Source: Callorhinus ursinus (taxonomy: Eukaryota; Chordata; Mammalia; Carnivora; Otariidae). From it: 64,000 nt of DNA. The translations under genes were made by a program, and so were the position numbers. The DNA lies in assembly GCF_003265705.1 (NCBI RefSeq), contig NW_020312817.1, positions 46,417,627 through 46,481,626 of the forward strand, written 5' to 3'. Below, in pieces: positions 33,381 to 43,788 of the stretch (position 1 is its first letter; the number at the start of each line of letters is the position of its first letter). The notes beneath the pieces are model-generated. The model was not told the origin of the DNA. It searched no databases and worked only from the letters and a program-made list of their open reading frames with translations.

Positions 33381-34464
33381 GAAAACCTGGAAAGTAATGA
33401 AAATAAAAATAAAACCAATTACATCATCACCCAGAACATAAACCCTGTTTATGAGAGAAGGGGTTGGTATGGTGACAGGTGTCAGAGTAAATGTATACAT
33501 GCAGACTTTATGTGTGAGAACCTATATTTTTTCCAGTGTTTTCTGCATCAAGTGTAAAATACATATGTAAAAATGGAAATTATTTATAAATTTATTTTCC
33601 TTAATCTGTAAAAAATAATCCATATGCTTTTATGAAATAATTATTAATTATTAAGATATTAAAATGATCATATATCTGTGAGTGGAACTTTCATTCCATT
33701 GACTAATTTAGTTTTTAGATTCATTTCTCTCTACCAGTTTTATAGTCTTAATTCTACCAAAAAAGTGTGATATTTTCAACATTTGAAAAAATAAAACTAG
33801 ATTATGTTTTGTTAGGACAAAAAATAACATACCTATCATATTTTCTCATTTGTAGCCTAGAATCATAATGAAGTTTTAGGAGTAGTTTCATCATAGTACT
33901 GATTTATATACAGACTGCTGTGAATATGAGCAATTTCACAGTATTTGTGCCTTTTATTTTAGACATAGTGATGGTAATGGCTATAGAGTTGTTTTTTTTT
34001 TTAATGAGAGGGAAAAAGAAATGTAATGACCTTGGAATTTACCTTCTTTCGATACTGTACAAACACTAGATTTTTGCTAACTCAACCTTAGGAAGATATT
34101 TAGGTAGTGATGCAGATGCCAAAATCAATTCCTGGAACTAAGTCCCATTAAGAATGTCAGTAATCTAGAGTGTTTGATTGCTTGAAGGCTATCTGGGTTC
34201 TTAGTATTTATCTCTACCATTCCAGATACAAGCTCAGGTTAGCAGCCTTATTCAATGTTCACACAAATACAGTGGTGGTTCTGACTTATTATTTTTCCTA
34301 TGAATGTTAGGAATGTCACACTTCTTGTGATAGAATTGAAGCTATCTTGGGCCAATCATCTGACTTAAATGTGGAGAAAATAAAGTTGTAAAAAACAACA
34401 AAACAATGAAAATTCTAGGTTGATTACTGTGATATACATACAGTGCAGACCTCCAGTGATGAGA
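33381..34464. other. Unassigned AT-rich DNA
   Basis: Nothing gene-like is recognised; the first ~300 bp may continue the old L1 3'UTR. Confidence 0.45.
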
Positions 34465-34570
34465 CCAAAACCATAGGCTCAATTCTGTGTTCTAATTCTG
34501 ACATGTTGGTGACCTTAGCAAGACACTTAATCCCTTGAGTGTTTATTAAATTATATATTATTTTTATTTC
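34465..34570 (+). mobile_element. MIR fragment
   Basis: ggctcaattctgtgttctaa, ttggtgaccttagcaagaca and cttaatcccttgagtgttt follow the MIR core. A CT-rich stretch follows (34575-34615). Confidence 0.6.
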
Positions 34571-34663
34571 AGAATCTCTTCTCTCTCTCCCTGTATCAAT
34601 CTCTCTCTCTCTCCTTATGTGCATTGTGTGTAATGTTGTGAATATATATTTAAATCTCATTTA

Positions 34664-34870
34664 GGGGGCGTGTGGGTGACTCAGTTCATTGGGCGTCTGA
34701 CTCTTGATTTCCAGTCCAGTCATGATCTCGGGGTTGTGAGATTGAGCCCTGCCTCAGGTTCCAACTGGATGTGGAGCCAGCTTGGGATTCTCTCTCTCCT
34801 CTCCCTCTGCCCCTCCCTCCTTTTTGCACTCTCACTCTCTCTCCAATCAATCAATCTCAGTCAGCTGTAT
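34664..34870 (+). mobile_element. CAN-SINE, older copy
   Basis: ggggcgtgtgggtgactcag head, agtcatgatctcggggttgt, gagattgagccctgcctcag, cagcttgggattctctctc, and a caatcaatcaat tail in place of AAAT. Flanking tcatttag at 34657-34664 and 34871-34878 is a short possible duplication. Confidence 0.88.
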
Positions 34871-34879
34871 TCATTTAGA

Positions 34880-36324
34880 GCTAGCAAGTGAAAATTAGAA
34901 TTTCAAAATTCTAAAATTTAAAATTAGAACTAAAATATATGTTAAATAAGATATAAAATTTCAGATTTAAAGACTAGTATCTGTTTATTCTATATATTTT
35001 ATTTTGTACCATACAGAAATGATTCATGACTAGTTTCCCTCACTTTTACGGCTATATTTATAAGGCGTTTTCACAACAAGTTTTTTGCTCACAATGTAAA
35101 AATGGGTAAAGCATTATTTTGAATGAAAATATTAGGAAGGAAAATATTCACCTGGTTTAAAAGATATATCTATCACCAGACTAAAGAATACTACTCTGGC
35201 AACATATTCTTTCTTATTGTAACAATTTTAACTCAGTATTACAATGACTTCAGTTCATTAATTCTTTAAAGCTTTACTTTAAGGGAAATTTGAATTAAAT
35301 TAGAAAATTTCAGTAACTTCCCTTTAGTATGAAATAGAGAAAACAGAATTCCATTTTAACTGGACATAGATGACTATAATTTAATTTTCTTTTGTTTTCC
35401 CTTTTGTGACAAGATTAGGCAAGCCACCAAATTTATATTGATTACAGGGGTTTATAATATTCTTATTCACCATCTTATTCATCACTGCCTATGAGGTATC
35501 AATGGAGAAAATGTTACAATTGGAACTTTTTTTGGGGGGAACTTTTCTTTTCATCTAAAACCATGGGCAGAGTGGGAATAAATAGGGATGTGCAATTAGT
35601 TGTTTCCCCTAAAAGATCAGGTAGGATGCAAAAACAATGAGTAAAACTGTTTAAAGGAAGTAAGTTATCACCATATTGGTGAAGAAGAAAAAGTGAGCCA
35701 GGTGATAAAACCTTTTAGAAATGAGGTTGAAAAAACCCCAAAGTCCTAAGAAGACTAAAATGAAAAGAAGAAGCATGAGCTTTGAATGAACTGGCTGTTT
35801 AGGGTATAAAAATGAGGAGTGAAAATGGAATGCAAAACCGGGAAAAAATCTACCCCACCTTCAGGTCTATGGAATATTGAAAATACAGCAAACAAACTAT
35901 TAGAAATAATGGGGAAACAAAACAAACACAGAAACCACATTTCATTTATAGAGCCCCTTCAGAGAAGCACTTTAAAATTAAAGAGATCATATATGCCTGA
36001 AAACACATGCCAGGCACAGTAGAGGGTTAGGTTGGAGAGGATTGGGGAATTGAGTTAGGCTGGGAGATTACAGACCTGGATGGAGGGGAAGAGTCTATAG
36101 AGGAGGGAGAATGTCAAACATGTCCCAGAGGATATAACCAAGAAGTGTTCTCTTCAGGTGAAAGGACAAATCTCTGAAAAAGCATATGTGAGCAGCAAAA
36201 GAAAAAAAAATGAAAATCAAGGTGGACTCTTAGTGAAAATAATTATAGCTAATACTTCTCCATTCATTTTAAACAAAATATCTTTATGTCAGTTATAGAT
36301 TTCATTATCTCACAAAGCCCTTTG
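34880..36324. other. Unassigned single-copy DNA
   Basis: No gene is recognised. Frames at 35755-36022 on both strands are short and without domains. DNA around 36.00-36.18 kb is less AT-rich but matches nothing I know. Confidence 0.45.
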
Positions 36325-36480
36325 CTTAATCCCTTCTACTTGATTCTTACAACTCAGAAGCACAGTAAAGGAAACACTTTCCCCCCCCTTTTTTTTTTAA
36401 TTTACCCACATTTCTTGAGGTAGTGAGAATAGCTAAATATTTGAATCCAGATTTTCTGGTTCTATAACTTATTTTCTTCT
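36325..36480 (-). mobile_element. MIR fragment, antisense
   Basis: The complement of the MIR core can be read: ttgattcttacaactcagaa, a C/T run where a patch has expanded, then gaggtagtgagaatagctaa and tgaatccagattttctggtt. Confidence 0.5.
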
Positions 36481-38387
36481 TCTCAGACTTTGTGTGTAAG
36501 AAGCCAGGGCACTTGGCTTATCAAATAGGACGACTCAATTTAGAAACAGAGAAAGTTAATTTACTTTTAAAATCTAATATGAAAAATATTAGCATAATAT
36601 ATAAGCTAAGAACAAGGGCATTTATTAATTATTTGACATTTGTATTTGTTCTGCTAGTTATATACACATTTATTATATATTAAAATAAGGACTTGGCAGA
36701 ACGATTTTGAAATAACTAAATTTTAAGAATAAAATTTATATCAATAAAAGTATAAATCATAATATAATGGCTAGATTATTTCTGAGAAATGCTGATTAAA
36801 AACATTCTAAGCATTAAAACTATAAATATAAGAAGTATGGAAACATGGAAGTGGTTATGGTATTTTGATCAATAAGAATGTAGAACACATACTAAAATAT
36901 TTTTTGTAATTGATCATGTGAAAAAAATGGGAAAGGAAAGATAGAAAAGGAGATAGGAAAAACTATCAAATAATAGTTTCATTCAAAGGAGAGACTAATA
37001 GGTGATTTTCCTTATCTTTTCAAAAAGTTTCATAATTTTGTCACATTTAAGTTATACAGGAACAATATAATGCACCATTTTGAAGCTACAGTTTGATCAC
37101 TCGAGTGTGTCTTTGCATGGCTGTATCTATGGGATAACTCTCATCTGTGTTTGCTATTACTCATACTCTGAACTTTCACTTAAGACTGTGATCATAAACA
37201 CAAATCTGATGCTGGCAGAGACCTTTAACTCCACTCTGCAAATGCAGAAGAGGTGCTTTCTGTTTTGCCTTTGTTATTTGCTGGATTAGTCAGGCCAGTG
37301 ATTTCCTCTCCTGCCTGTTGAACAGTATGGCTCCAGCAAAGTCTGAGTGTTTACCCTCACCTGGTATAGGTGATTGTGCAGAGTAGGGAACGTTTACAGT
37401 GTTGCAACTGACAACAGCCATGAATCTACTGAAGTAGAACAAGGAAGGCAACTCTCTCAGCTTTAAAGTTTTACCATATTTCGTATTGTGTTATATGTGG
37501 CATTATGCTTTATATTCATGTGTAGTAGGTGAATTATACTCAATACCACTAAAATTTCACACTCTTAGTTTCACTTTCTAAATTTTCACAATTTAGAGGA
37601 AATGATTAATGTAGAGAATGATCTGACAAGCTATTTAGAAAATCCTAAAAATACAGGTAAGTTTGTTAATCATCCCACCTGCAATCCAAATCAGAAATGA
37701 ATAGAAAATTAATAAAGTTCTCTATAACTTAAAATGTACAGTTAGCTGAGCAACTTGAAATCTTCTGGTGGAAAATACACCAGTTTTTATTATAAAATGC
37801 AAAATATATGTTATGAGATCTAATTAACAAAATTCAATCATGTTCAGTAATCATTTAATTTGTCAATTTCATAATTGCTTATTTTGAGTGATTTAAAAAC
37901 CACTTACTTATCAAGAGTAAGATAAAGTGTTCTGTAGTACTAGTAAAAGCCAAAAGATGTACTTCTCTTGTGTAATGTTAGGAATTTTCAGGCAATTTCT
38001 GTCCTTTTAGTTGCAAAAACAACAAAAATCACTATAAAAATACTCTAGTGGATTTACAGAAATTATGTGAGTGAAGGAAAAAGGAATAATTCATGATTCA
38101 GACCAGAATTATATTGAGCTAAAGGATTATTTGGGAAAATATATTCATGTTGATATTGTGACATGAAAGCTTTAGAACACATGGCTTCCATCTGCTTGTT
38201 TTTACACTTGATGATCCTAAGGAAGAATCATCATCCAAATTCAGGAGTCTCTTGAGTAAAGGACCTGGTCCATCAATGATGAACATCGATGCTTCATACA
38301 TATACTAAGAAACGGAAACAGTGGTGAGTTTAGGTAATTACACTATCTTTACTATATTGACTATGAATTCAAAAGGAAATTATTGAA
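36481..38387. other. Unassigned AT-rich single-copy DNA
   Basis: No gene or RNA is recognised. Frames such as 37080-37289 (plus) and 38119-38301 (minus) are short and lack domains. Not attributable to a repeat family by eye. Confidence 0.45.
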
Positions 38388-38501
38388 GAGGGCACGTTCT
38401 GCATGGAGCACTGGGTGTTATATGCAAACAATGAATCATGGAACACTACATCAAAAACTAATGATGTAATGTATGGTGATTAACATAACATAATAAAAAA
38501 A
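38388..38501 (+). mobile_element. Very short young L1 3' end, sense
   Basis: Starts about gagggcacgttctgcatgg, continues gcactgggtgttatatgcaa and aactaatgatgtaatgtatgg, and ends gtgattaacataacataat plus A tail. It is the same subfamily as the full-length copy at 12.6-18.6 kb, truncated to about 115 bp. I could not fix a target-site duplication. Confidence 0.9.
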
Positions 38502-39100
38502 GAGTTTCGTGGGAAAAATATATAATACTGTAAATATTTTGATTTTAAAAAAAGGAAATTAAAAAGTAAGTATACTTAGATATAAGACACCTTTTTTGTC
38601 TCCCATGAATAATTTAGAAAAGCCCCTATGAGAGAAAGAAACACCAACAACTAGCATTTAATATCTCTCACAGATATGGAAAATACAAGAAAAAAGTGCT
38701 CTATTAAGGAACAAAGGCAAGCTTAATAAAAAAGATTTATATTTTTGTCTTAATTTTCAGTGAGAGAAATAACATTTTTAAATAAAAGAGATATTTTTTA
38801 TCTATACTGGTATTTTGCTTTTAAAATGTGTAGCTATCATTAAACTTCAGAATTTGTTTTTGTTAACAAATTCAAGAAAGTGCAAATCAGATCTGTGTTG
38901 CTATTTATTCTGGTTTTATTAGTTCATGATAGACAAATAATAGTTACCAGCATGTTAAGAATATTGATAAGTTTAAATTTAATTTTACCCCATTATTAAT
39001 CCATTATAAATATTAAAAAGGAGTTATTTAATGGAGAGTATAAATGAGATTAAATTTAACTTTATATTTGGATTGTGATATGTATTTATCCAAGATGCTC
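38502..39100. other. Unassigned AT-rich DNA
   Basis: No gene or confident repeat. Confidence 0.5.
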
Positions 39101-39104
39101 TGAT

Positions 39105-39198
39105 GGGGCACCTGGCTGGCTCAGTCAGTAGAGTATGCGACTCTTGATCTCAGAGTTGTGAGTTCAAACCCCACATTGGATGTAGAGTTTACTTAAAA

Positions 39199-39229
<31 letters not shown>

Positions 39230-39236
39230 ACTTTTA
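39105..39236 (+). mobile_element. Short CAN-SINE with near-intact tRNA-Lys head
   Basis: The head ctggctggctcagtcagtag through gttcaaaccccacattgg aligns base for base with a tRNA-Lys(CTT) gene over about 65 positions, with roughly a dozen changes; the CTT anticodon position is kept. Box A-like (tggctcagtcag) and box B-like (agttcaaacc) pol III signals are present. Instead of the usual CT-rich body it has a short linker and then (TAAA)n at about 39195-39230. Imperfect flanks aagatgctctgat and aagaatgcttggat suggest a complete insertion. Confidence 0.9.
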
Positions 39237-41042
39237 AAGAATGCTTGGATAAATTCAGTAAAGGCATGATTGGAATATACTTTTATTAAATTAGTCTGAA
39301 TGCAGATTAATATAGAGGAAAGCAAGAAGGCCATTTGGCTTTACTGACAGTTTTAAATATAAACCAAATAATAACTCTATAGGCAGTGTGCCCATAGAGT
39401 TCTACTGTCTCTAAACTGCCAGCCAATTTATTATTTGGACATGTCTTCCCACGATGTTTAAAAATTTGTTTCAGAATAAGAAATATGTATCAATTCCCCA
39501 TGTGTCTTTAAAAGCAATGGAGACCTAAAACCAGTGTGAATTCCTTTGGTTCATTTTTCAGTTGCAAGTGTCAAGGAACATCCACTCCTCCCCATGTTCC
39601 TTCAGTATGGAGTTGTAAATTGCTCCTTGCTTCTGACAGGCTGCTGTCCTGAAGAATGTGGCTATTTATTTCAACAGGGAATTTTTCCAGGCTACTAAAC
39701 TTCCTAGTCTTGAAATGAATTTTCTATTACATAGGTGACCTTTCAACTATCTAACCCCTAAACACATAAACAATTTTCCCTTCTATTTCTCAAAATTGTT
39801 CTCACTGTATCATTTGTTTTCCTTCTCTTTATATATGCATTTTCCAAGAGTGTAGCAAGGGTAGATGGAGGAATTAATGGAGAGAGAGAAGTTCCATGTG
39901 TGAATTCATGATCCTTAAAAAATATTTTCAAAATGATTATATCATCCCTGCACTAGCAAGGAAGGATGTCATTCCAATTCCAGTAGTGACTTTGTTTTTC
40001 TTACTCCCTGGACATCATTTAGGTACATAATTATGTAGATTTGCTATACCACCAGTGATTAGAGATTATAGGATTTTTTCCTCTTTTTCATTTCACTATT
40101 AAAATATAAAAAGCTGATACGATGAGACTGTAGTCAGTAAACACAAATTTAGCTTCTTAATCTAAGCCTGCTTGGAATTATCTAAATGCTTAGACAATAA
40201 TTTATAGTATTGCTAAAAGCTAAAGATAATGCAAAACTAAACACTGTAATACGAGCTACCCTTTTGAGAATTTCCAGTCCAGGAATCATCCCTCTACTGA
40301 GGCCTTACAGATTTCTCACTACTATCATTTTTGTAGGTTAACAACAAAAAAATTTTAAAGGGTCTAGTAACACAGATACAGATTTTCTTCAGAGAATTAA
40401 AAGAGGAAATTTAAGTAAAATTTCTCATTTGTTCTCTCACTCTAGCATTGACTTTTTAACTAAGTTTTAAAATTTTAATTCTGGTATAGTTAATATGCAA
40501 TGTATTAATTTCAGGTGTATTGAGCACTGATTTTAATGGATAAGACAGTTTAAAAGGAAGAGCTGTGGTTATAAGGAGATGCTAATAAATGACAGTATGC
40601 ACACACACATACATTACTGATATTAAAATATATTATTACTTGTATTAATGTTGGCCCCTATAACAAAGTGATCTTGGCATGCATTCAAAGGAACAATTTA
40701 GGCTCACCCTTTTCAATTTATTCAATTCATAGATACATCTCTAGAACAAAATTTTAATTCATCAAGGGAGAGTTTGCTCAATTTTTGCAAGGATTTGGTC
40801 ATCCTCTATGATGTTGTCCTTCCTGGTTCTAGGATGCTCAGTTCTTCCAAGAGTTCCCTAGTGTCAAATTTTTGTTTCAACAGGGGAAAAAAACACAAAC
40901 CCAACAAAAGGAACACCAACCATTCCTTCCTGAAAAGTAGTTTAAAATATTTTATATGTATATTTAAGTAATTACATGTGAAAAAAAAAGGAATAGTGTG
41001 TAAGGACCATGTTGGTGTCCCAGTCGTAAGTTGAGGTGTACA
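39237..41042. other. Mostly unassigned AT-rich DNA
   Basis: Contains a 70-bp antisense L1 3'UTR remnant at about 40455-40525 (ttctggtatagttaatatgc, ttaatttcaggtgtattgag). Nothing gene-like is recognised elsewhere. Confidence 0.5.
40455..40525 (-). mobile_element. L1 3'UTR remnant, antisense
   Basis: taattctggtatagttaata and tttcaggtgtattgagc match the antisense L1 3' end seen elsewhere in this window. Confidence 0.6.
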
Positions 41043-41121
41043 TAAGGAACCCTGTGTCTTTTACATCCCACTTTGAAAAATGCATAATTTCTTACCAAAG
41101 TAAAAGACACAGGGTTCCTTA
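41043..41121. repeat. Perfect 22-bp inverted repeat (hairpin)
   Basis: The left arm 41043-41064 (aaggaaccctgtgtctttta at its core) is the exact reverse complement of the right arm 41100-41121. The loop is 35 nt and AT-rich. Its function is unknown: it may be a small palindromic transposon remnant, a template-switch product or a hairpin RNA source. Confidence 0.95.
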
Positions 41122-41522
41122 GTTACGTGGATTTCATCTCAATTTTAAAAAATTAAATAATGCAAAAATCATTGTCAAAACCAGTAAGAAGAAATTTTTC
41201 CCTATGTTTTCTTCTAGGAGTTTTATGGTTTCAGGTCTTATGTTAAAGTCTTTAAATCCACATAAGTATTATCATGAGATGAAAGCCATGTAACTATTAA
41301 CCACTTCAAAATGAAGAATTTACTGGATTTTAATACCTTCACAATGTTGTGCAACCACTACTTCTATTTAACTCCAAAACATTTTCATCACACCAAAAGG
41401 AATCACTATACCCATTAAGCATTTACTCCTCTTTCTACTCCCCACCCCAGCTCCTGGAAACCGCCAATGTGCTCTCTATCTCTGTCATTTAATCTATTTT
41501 TGGTATTTTATACAAATGGAAT

Positions 41523-41953
41523 CGTCATGGAGGAAGAATTCCTGCTCTCTTCAAGGGTCCTTCTAGCTGGACTCAGAATCAAATTAACGTGAGACAGATT
41601 AACAGGAGAAAATCAAATTTAATAGCATACATATTGGGAACCCACACAGACATAGAAATTTCAAAGACAGGCAAAATGAGGTATATATGTCATTATGAAC
41701 TAAGAAGGAGACAATGGCCTAGCACTTCAGAGGAAAGAAATGCAGTTCACAGGACAATAAGAGCAGATGTTTAGTAATTAGATGTTTGCCCTGCCATACA
41801 TATGAGTCACTCAGATAAAATTTATTTCTGCTAATAATCTTTATTTTGGAAAAGACCCCCAAATTAGATTCTTCTATATAGTTAAGGGTGGGCAAAAATT
41901 TCTCTTGAGCTGGTTCGGTCTCCATCTTGGGGCAGCCTGCCTTCAGCCCTACA
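41523..41953 (-). mobile_element. Solo LTR (ERV1-like), antisense, 4-bp TSD
   Basis: This 431-bp block splits the L1M; the host 4-mer gaat flanks it (41519-41522 and 41954-41957). On the minus strand it begins tgtagggctgaaggcag, carries an aataaa signal and a late ctgttaatctgtctcacg, and ends near ttcctccatgac. It has LTR form without any internal or coding region, so it is a recombined relic. The terminal CA appears mutated. Family not assigned. Confidence 0.7.
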
Positions 41954-42412
41954 GAATCATATAATATGCAACCCTTTGTGTCTGGCTTCTTTCACTTATG
42001 TAATGTTTTGGAGGTTCATCCACATTGTAGCACTCTCTTCATTCCTTTTTATGGCTGAATAATACCTCATCCATTGATAGACCTTTGGGTTGTTTCAACT
42101 CTTGGCTATTGTGAATAATGCTTCTATGGACATGAATGTGAATGTATTTGTTGAAGTACTTATTTTCAGTTATTTTGGACATATACCTATGCATTTAATC
42201 ACTGGGTCATATGGGAATTTAATGTTTGACTTGAGAACCTACCAAACTGCTTCCCAAGTAGCTGCACCATTTTACATTCCCACCAGCAATGTGTAAGGAT
42301 TCCAATTTTCTACATCCTAACATATACTTTAAATATATGATTTTATTTTTTTAATATTATGGTCATCCAAAAGAATATGAAGTAGTATCTCAATTTTTTC
42401 CCAATGGATTTT

Positions 42413-42596
42413 TTTTAAAGATTTTATTTATTTATTTGAGAGAGAGAGAATGAGAGATAGAGAAGGGAAGAGGGTCAGAGGGAGAAGCAGACTCCCTGCC
42501 GAGCAGGGAGCCCGATGCGGGACTCGATCCCGGGACTCCAGGATCATGACCTGAGCCGAAGGCAGTCACTTAACCAACTGAGCCACCCAGGCGCCC
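42413..42596 (-). mobile_element. CAN-SINE, antisense, perfect 16-bp TSD
   Basis: On the minus strand: gggcgcctgggtggctcagt, tgccttcggctcaggtcatg, cgggatcgagtcccgcatcg, then GA/CT-rich body and AAAT tail. Flanks tttcccaatggatttt at 42397-42412 and 42597-42612 are identical. It is close to the subfamily consensus, hence young. Confidence 0.96.
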
Positions 42597-42755
42597 TTTC
42601 CCAATGGATTTTGATTTGTGTTTCCATAATGATTAATGATGTTAAGCATGTTTTAATATGATTGTTGGTTATTTGTATATCTTCTTTGGAGAAACGTTAA
42701 TTTAAGTTCTTTGCTCATTTCTCTAATTGAATAACTTACCTTTTTGTTGATGAGT

Positions 42756-43574
42756 TGTGAAAATACAAGTTTCTAATTCTCCCTTCTGAAAATACACTAA
42801 ATTTACAAAGAGAATAGAAGTGGGAAAACACAAACCTAAAGAATAAAAAATTCTAAACTATAAAAGAATATTCTATAATCATTGAAAATGAAAAGTAGAG
42901 CAAGCAAAAAGCTATCGACCGTAATGAACATGTGTTCATTATATTAGATTCACATTTAGTAAATATTACAACTATAACATAGGTTCCTTTCAACCAGGGT
43001 GGCATGAGAATAAAGGTCTGCGTGTGGTGGAAACATGCTTAGGGAAAGACTAGCTTCTTTATTTAGAGTGGTCAAATACCCAACAGATGATATATAAAAA
43101 TGTTTAGCAATTTATAGGAGGTTTGTTTTAAGAATCCTATCTCTGGTGACACGGAGAACGAATTATTTCTTTTAAGACAGGTGCTATTGTTTCTAGTGCC
43201 ATAATTGAATCTAGTTATGGTCATGTTTTAAATTTCATTATGACTACTTGAAAATGTTGAAAGTGAAGTAGCAGCACTAGTAACCAAATGATCAACAAGT
43301 ACATATTATGAAAAAATTACCATACACCTAGGAAAATGATTTGTTGCTTTGAATACCCACTGACTCTGAGACACAGTTGAATATGATGCTAGAAATAGGT
43401 TCAGTTTATCTACAGTTAACTGACTTTGGTGTAGTCATTGTGAGTGGTTGAGATAGGAGCCAGTGATGCCAGATAGGAGAGTGACAGTTATAAAACATGA
43501 GAGAAGTAGTACTAAAAGAAAAAATATTCCATGACTGAAATGGTGAAAATTAGATGTTATTTAAAAATAATTAA
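42756..43574. other. Unassigned AT-rich DNA
   Basis: No gene or confident repeat recognised. Confidence 0.5.
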
Positions 43575-43788
43575 GGGGCACCTGGGTGGTGCAGTTGATT
43601 AAGCATCTGACACTTGGTTTTGGCTCAGGTTGTGACCTCAAGGTTGTGAAATTGAGCCCTGTGTTGGGATCTGTGTTCAGCAGAGTCTGCTTAAGATTCT
43701 CTCTCTCCCTCTACCTGTGTCCCCACCCCACCCCTCCACCATGGGCACACACCCTCTCTCTCTGTCAAACAAATAAATAAATCTTAAA
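43575..43788 (+). mobile_element. CAN-SINE, sense
   Basis: ggggcacctgggtggtgcag head, aggttgtgacctcaaggttg, long CT/CCACCCC-rich body, aaacaaataaataaatctta tail. Short taattaa flanks are compatible with a target-site duplication. Confidence 0.92.

Larger units (their letters stand above)
41180..42755 (-). mobile_element. Old L1M (3'UTR and ORF2 end), antisense, interrupted twice
   Basis: Complementary L1 phrases in order: cacaatgttgtgcaaccact, ccccagctcctggaaaccgc, then after the LTR cctttgtgtctggcttcttt, gtttcaactcttggctattg, cccaccagcaatgtgtaagg, and after the SINE gattttgatttgtgtttcc. The element continues collinearly across both insertions. The first ~100 bp (ttttcttctaggagttttat) resemble another ORF2 region and may be a separate piece. 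Confidence 0.8.

Noticed and set aside
39105..39180. A genuine tRNA-Lys gene
   Set aside because: The head is followed by a linker and (TAAA)n tail and begins with the SINE sequence ggggcacctgg. The acceptor arms do not pair as in a tRNA, and similar heads recur in the window as SINEs.
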